Source: CBDHGY01 sp965263325 | GTDB taxonomy: Bacteria > Pseudomonadota > Alphaproteobacteria > Caulobacterales > Hyphomonadaceae | Assembly (NCBI GenBank): GCA_965263325.1 | Contig: CBDHGY010000002.1 | Span: 2,604,001-2,668,000, forward strand | DNA: 64,000 nucleotides | Direction of reading: 5' to 3' | Shown here: piece by piece, positions 60,455 to 64,000 of the stretch | Layout of the letters: each line of letters begins with the position of its first letter | Numbering within the stretch: position 1 is the first letter of the stretch | Notes under the pieces: model-generated | The model's input: only the letters and a program-made list of their open reading frames with translations | What the model was told of the DNA's origin: nothing | Database searches by the model: none | Position numbers and translations under genes: made by a program

Positions 60455-60928
60455 ATGAAGTATATTTGGGGCATTTTCCTTTTTGTGACCGGATTTGTCG
60501 GTGCAAGCGCGATGATGGGCACCAATTTTGATATGGGCGGCGGCAATAGCTACACCATTGAATGGGAAAGCGCGACTCATGATGAGCGAGAAGCGTGGCT
60601 TGCGCACGAAGCAAGCGAGATCGAACGCGGAATGCAAAAAACGCTACCGGGAAAGAGCAAAGGTCAGCAGGTCGGCTTTAAAATTAACGGCTCAAGCTAC
60701 AATGTTGACCAGCGCCGGATTGATATCGAGCTTCAAATGAAATCTTACGGCGTGCTGACAATGTCGCAAACCGAAGCACGGAAAATGTTCACATCAAAAT
60801 CCTGCCCGGTTTACCGCCGATCTGTGCTGGCAAACTCTGAAGTGATCTTGCGATTTAGCGTGCTCGATGCACGCGGCGGTAAAATTATCCAATTCATGAA
60901 TTCACCGCGGATTTGCGCACGGAACTAG
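60455..60928 (+). CDS. Hypothetical membrane-anchored or secreted protein
   Basis: The 157-residue product has an N-terminal hydrophobic segment (YIWGIFLFVTGFVGASAMMG) and a mixed alpha/beta body with KSCPVYRRSVLANSEVILRF and RGGKIIQFMNSPRICARN. The two cysteines may pair. I do not recognise the family. It is rightward after the SRAP gene and converges on the second TonB receptor gene, separated by its terminator. Confidence 0.65.
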   Translation: MKYIWGIFLFVTGFVGASAMMGTNFDMGGGNSYTIEWESATHDEREAWLAHEASEIERGMQKTLPGKSKGQQVGFKINGSSYNVDQRRIDIELQMKSYGVLTMSQTEARKMFTSKSCPVYRRSVLANSEVILRFSVLDARGGKIIQFMNSPRICARN

Positions 60929-60936
60929 GTGGAATG

Positions 60937-60963
60937 AAAAAGCCCGAAGCAAGGCTTCGGGCT
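60937..60963 (-). terminator. Terminator of the second TonB receptor gene
   Basis: AGCCCGAAGC-CTT-GCTTCGGGCT, read leftward, is a perfect 10-base stem with a 3-base loop followed by TTTTCATT. It lies 64 bases past the receptor stop. On the plus strand the stem is not followed by Ts. Confidence 0.85.
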
Positions 60964-61026
60964 ATGTCCATTTTGTGCGACGTCGCACTCAATGTGTGAG
61001 ACCTCGTTTGAGACCTGAAAGGGCAG

Positions 61027-63303
61027 TTATTGAAGCTGCCAGTTCAGCTCGACACCAAAGATCTGAGGCTCATTTACAAAGCCTGTCAGATTGTTGAAGT
61101 CGATCCCGCCGGTGAGCGCTTCTTCGTCTGTGATGTTGCGCCCGAAGACGGACACGTCATAGCCGCGGTCAGATTTGTATCCGAGGCGCAGGCCGCCTTC
61201 CCAGTAACCGTCCTGGCCGAACTCAGTGCTCTCATAAAGGAAGAAATTCGTATCACCTTTATAAGCCCAGTCGGTGTAGCCGTAGAGTTCGCCGCCCGCC
61301 ACCGGGATTGCATAACGAGCGGTTACGTTGCCAATCCACTCAGGAGCGTTCGGGAAAGAATTACCTGAAATGTTGAAGCCGAGGGAGTTCCCATTCGCGT
61401 CGAAAACTTCTGGATCAAGTATTGTACATGGCGCACCACAGCCCGGCGCAATTAGTACATCATCTTTGAACTCGGTATTGTTGTAAGACAAACCTGCCGT
61501 AATGAGCAGGTTTTCGACCGGAGCCGCTTCCGCATCAATTTCAAAGCCGTAACCTTCAGATTCGTCTGCGTTGAACAGCTGCACTGTGTTGTCCAATCCG
61601 CCTACGATTGTGAGCTGTTGGTCTTCAAGCTGGTAGAAGAATGCCGCGGCATTTAGACGGAGGCGATTGTCCCAAAGCTCAGACTTGATGCCCGCTTCAT
61701 AAGACAGAACCGTCTCGCTATCTGCATCAGACACTGTATCGCCGAAGACAAGGCGCCCTTGAACCGATGGTCCGCGGAAACCTTTCGCAATACGCCCGTA
61801 AACGTTGACATCGTCTGTTGCTGCGTAGGTTGCAGAGACGTCCCAGCTGACCTGGTCATCACCAACTGAACCCGTTATTGGGCCAAGTGCACCTGCGCCG
61901 AATGGGCTGGTAAGACGCTCAACCTGGAAGGCTTTTTCTTCATCAGTGAAGCGCGCGCCGCCTGAGATCGTGAACTGATCGGTCAGGTCGTAAGACGCGG
62001 AAGCAAACAGGGAGAAGCTCTCGGTTTGTCCGTTTCGCACCGCACGGCCGTTTTCAGGATTGCCGGGCGCAAGCGTGTTATAGCTGGTCGAAGTGATCTG
62101 GATGTCTTCATCAAAATAGAACACACCGGCCTGCCATCGAAGCGCGCCGCCGGCATCATATGCAAGGCGCGCCTCGTGGGTTACCTGGACAAGGTCATCC
62201 ACTCCACCGGCAGATTCAGAAGGGAAGGGGATAAAGCCCGGGCCAAATTCTGGTCCTGTGGTCGGGTCACCGTCATCCAGGAATGCCGCTCCGAAACCGC
62301 CGTCAATATCGCCGCGCGAAAACACTTCAGCTGTTTCCCGGCCAAAAACGTAAGTCAGGTCAATGTTGTTGGCGAGGGATTTTTCGACGGTGAGCGTAAC
62401 TCCCCACGCATCCTGCTCGAGGCCATTGAGACCGTCCGTTGCAACGCTATCGCGATCAAAGTTTGACCCAACGCCGTTAGACCCCTGATCAATAATGTTT
62501 GCACGGAAAAGGCGCGCGGAGCTGTCATTGCTACGTGCGTGTAAATTTAACAGCGCAGAAAAGTCATTGTCGAACGGTGTAAAGAGCAACTGGCCGCGCA
62601 CCGCCCATTCTTCGAAACCTTCCAACGCATCATTCTCACCCGTGAAGGCGTTGTCGACATAATCGTCGCGAGTCTGTGAGATACCAGAAAGGCGTACAGC
62701 TAAGTTATCGTCTACGCGGAATCCGACTGCACCTTCGACATCAAACGTATTGTAAGTGCCATAGGAGACGCGCGCATAGGCGTCCGTTTCGTCACCCGGT
62801 TTTACACTATCGAATTTGATGATGCCGCCCGGTGTGTTGCGACCAAACAGCGTACCTTGCGGGCCGCGGAGGACTTCAACTCCCTCAATATCAAACACAG
62901 GATAACCTTTGAGGATCGGGTTCTCATAAGGAACCTGATCGTAAACAAGGGAAACCGGCTGTGACGCATTCAGGTCAAAGTCCGTATTACCAATGCCGCG
63001 AATATAGAAGCGTGGAAATGCGCGGCCAAAAGAACTTTCTGCAATTACACTTGGAACGCGCGCAGAAAGGAAACGGACATCGACACCGCCCGCTTTCAGA
63101 TTGTTGAGTTTTTCGTCAGCCACGGTTGTGATTGAAATCGGAACATCCTGCAGGTTTTCTTCGATCCTTTGGGCCGTCACGTTTACCGGAGCGAGTCTCG
63201 TTTCGGCGTCTTCGGTGGTTTCCTGTGCAATGGCTGGAGCGCTTGCAAGGCCGACTGTGAAGACGCTAGCGAATAGCGCCGATTTGAGTGTTTTTCTGGA
63301 CAT
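61027..63303 (-). CDS. TonB-dependent outer-membrane receptor
   Basis: From ATG 63303 (AGGGTGAC upstream; ATG 63324 lacks a site) the product of about 758 residues has a signal peptide ending ASAPAIAQE. The TonB-box region is LAPVNVTAQRIEENLQDVPI, the plug has FYIRGIGNTDFDLNASQPVS and GVEVLRGPQGTLFGRNTPGG, and the barrel ends FGVELNWQLQ. The LRGPQGTLFGRNTPGG form is typical of a large receptor group common in sphingomonads and Hyphomonadaceae. The ligand is unknown. It is divergent from the GST gene at the window edge and ends in its own terminator. Confidence 0.95.
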   Translation of the reverse strand: MSRKTLKSALFASVFTVGLASAPAIAQETTEDAETRLAPVNVTAQRIEENLQDVPISITTVADEKLNNLKAGGVDVRFLSARVPSVIAESSFGRAFPRFYIRGIGNTDFDLNASQPVSLVYDQVPYENPILKGYPVFDIEGVEVLRGPQGTLFGRNTPGGIIKFDSVKPGDETDAYARVSYGTYNTFDVEGAVGFRVDDNLAVRLSGISQTRDDYVDNAFTGENDALEGFEEWAVRGQLLFTPFDNDFSALLNLHARSNDSSARLFRANIIDQGSNGVGSNFDRDSVATDGLNGLEQDAWGVTLTVEKSLANNIDLTYVFGRETAEVFSRGDIDGGFGAAFLDDGDPTTGPEFGPGFIPFPSESAGGVDDLVQVTHEARLAYDAGGALRWQAGVFYFDEDIQITSTSYNTLAPGNPENGRAVRNGQTESFSLFASASYDLTDQFTISGGARFTDEEKAFQVERLTSPFGAGALGPITGSVGDDQVSWDVSATYAATDDVNVYGRIAKGFRGPSVQGRLVFGDTVSDADSETVLSYEAGIKSELWDNRLRLNAAAFFYQLEDQQLTIVGGLDNTVQLFNADESEGYGFEIDAEAAPVENLLITAGLSYNNTEFKDDVLIAPGCGAPCTILDPEVFDANGNSLGFNISGNSFPNAPEWIGNVTARYAIPVAGGELYGYTDWAYKGDTNFFLYESTEFGQDGYWEGGLRLGYKSDRGYDVSVFGRNITDEEALTGGIDFNNLTGFVNEPQIFGVELNWQLQ

Positions 63304-63486
63304 GTGGAGTGTCACCCTGTTCATGGTGTTTAGGAGGAAGCCCGTTCTGGCGCGGGATCGCTATGCGGCTCTAATCTGCCGAAGGCTGGTAATCTGCAAG
63401 TAATTCAGTGTGGATTGACAGCGCTCGGTGGGATTTTGTGTCACTCTTGCAACGGTTTGGCGAATCTTTCGCGACAAGGAGATCGA

Positions 63487-64000
63487 ATGACTTATAAACT
63501 GTACGGCGCTGAGGTGAGTTATTTCACCGGAAAGGTCCGCGCCTTCATGCGTTGGAAAGGCATTGAATTCGAAGAAATTCTTGCCGCTCGTGAAATCTAT
63601 ACGTCGATTATTGTCCCGAAAATTGGATGGCCGGTCATTCCGGTTGTTGCTGGTCCGGGGGAAGAATACCTTCAGGACTCGTCTGATATTATCGATACGT
63701 TGGATACAAGACACCAAGGTCCTTCAGTGTTCCCGGAAGGACCCGTGCAAAAGCTCGTTGCTCTTCTTTTCGAATTACTTGGCGATGAATGGCTTGTGCT
63801 CCCGGCCATGCATTATCGATGGACGAAGAACCGTGATTTTGCATACGCTGAATTTGGTAAGCTCTCCGCACCTGACGCATCAGCGGACAAACAATTCGAA
63901 GTCGGTAAGAAAATCGCTGTCAATTTCGAGGGTGCTTTACCCGTCCTCGGCATCGATGACACGACAGGTCCGGAGATAGAATCTGCGTATTTACGCTTGC
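63487..64000 (+). CDS. Glutathione S-transferase-like protein, 3' end outside the window
   Basis: The frame starts at ATG 63487 with AAGGAG just before it and is still open at base 64000 (171 residues seen). It begins YKLYGAEVSYFTGKVRAFMR, then KIGWPVIPVV, with EEYLQDSSDIIDTLDTRH, all in the thioredoxin-like GST N-terminal domain. The helical C-terminal domain follows. The catalytic residue type cannot be told. Divergent from the TonB receptor gene; their 183-base gap has no clear operator. Confidence 0.83.
   Translation, partial: MTYKLYGAEVSYFTGKVRAFMRWKGIEFEEILAAREIYTSIIVPKIGWPVIPVVAGPGEEYLQDSSDIIDTLDTRHQGPSVFPEGPVQKLVALLFELLGDEWLVLPAMHYRWTKNRDFAYAEFGKLSAPDASADKQFEVGKKIAVNFEGALPVLGIDDTTGPEIESAYLRL

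Noticed and set aside
1..64000. CRISPR arrays, insertion sequences, prophage, tRNA or rRNA genes
   Set aside because: No regularly spaced repeats, transposase or integrase frames, or tRNA/rRNA-like sequences were noticed on either strand.

Overview
The window is a chromosomal segment, roughly 50-55% G+C by eye, from an alphaproteobacterium. The best fit is a marine, prosthecate-type lineage near Hyphomonadaceae/Hyphomonadales. This rests on the flagellar gene order and divergent C-ring proteins, a UrcA-family protein, two large TonB-dependent receptors, a J-domain protein gene divergent from bolA, aroK-aroB coupled to a CorC gene, and many CoA-ester and detoxification enzymes. The assignment is inference from gene content; no rRNA or tRNA gene is present. 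I found no insertion sequence, CRISPR array, prophage or plasmid gene, and no gene-free stretch longer than 300 bases.

1-14.6 kb is a flagellar locus. It holds the end of fliP, then fliG, then a leftward hook/filament-junction/P-ring run (flgE-flgK-flgL-flgI) with motB upstream of it. A rightward operon follows: a divergent fliM-like gene, motA, a periplasmic MotC-like gene, flgF, flgG, flgA, flgH and fliL, then a PilZ gene. Together these encode switch, stator, rod, rings and hook. FliG and FliM both look unusual. No flagellin, export ATPase, flgB, flgC or chemotaxis gene lies in the window.

14.6-31 kb holds a lipoprotein, the SelO AMPylase, a TonB-dependent receptor, a membrane-anchored unknown, and a leftward operon of two CoA ligases with a class IV aminotransferase and a PAPS-type sulfotransferase. 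After these come metY/metZ, a GST-like protein, a secreted DUF11-like protein and an MscS channel.

31-42 kb holds a PadR regulator with its HAAS-like membrane partner, two matching operator palindromes and a divergent glycosidase-like lipoprotein. Next are rluA, a cytochrome P450, tesB, a very acidic secreted protein, a TPR protein, an L-2-hydroxyglutarate-oxidase-like enzyme and a PAS-like/LuxR/alpha-beta-hydrolase fusion regulator.

42-53.5 kb holds the J-protein/bolA pair, corC-aroB-aroK, a tiny membrane ORF overlapping a secreted helical-repeat gene, a thiolase, Kbp (LysM/BON), a C39-like protease, and a coupled haloalkane dehalogenase/2OG-oxygenase/Nudix operon. UrcA follows.

53.7-64 kb holds a phospholipase-C-like/acidic/DUF4332 fusion, DUF2270 and DUF922 proteins, a MoxR ATPase, a tandem Usp protein, an SRAP (YedK/HMCES) protein, a second TonB receptor and a GST gene cut by the window end.

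The items most worth a second look are the PLC-DUF4332 fusion, the LuxR-hydrolase fusion, the divergent flagellar switch with its MotC-like neighbour, the CoA-ligase/aminotransferase/sulfotransferase operon, and the PadR operator pair.
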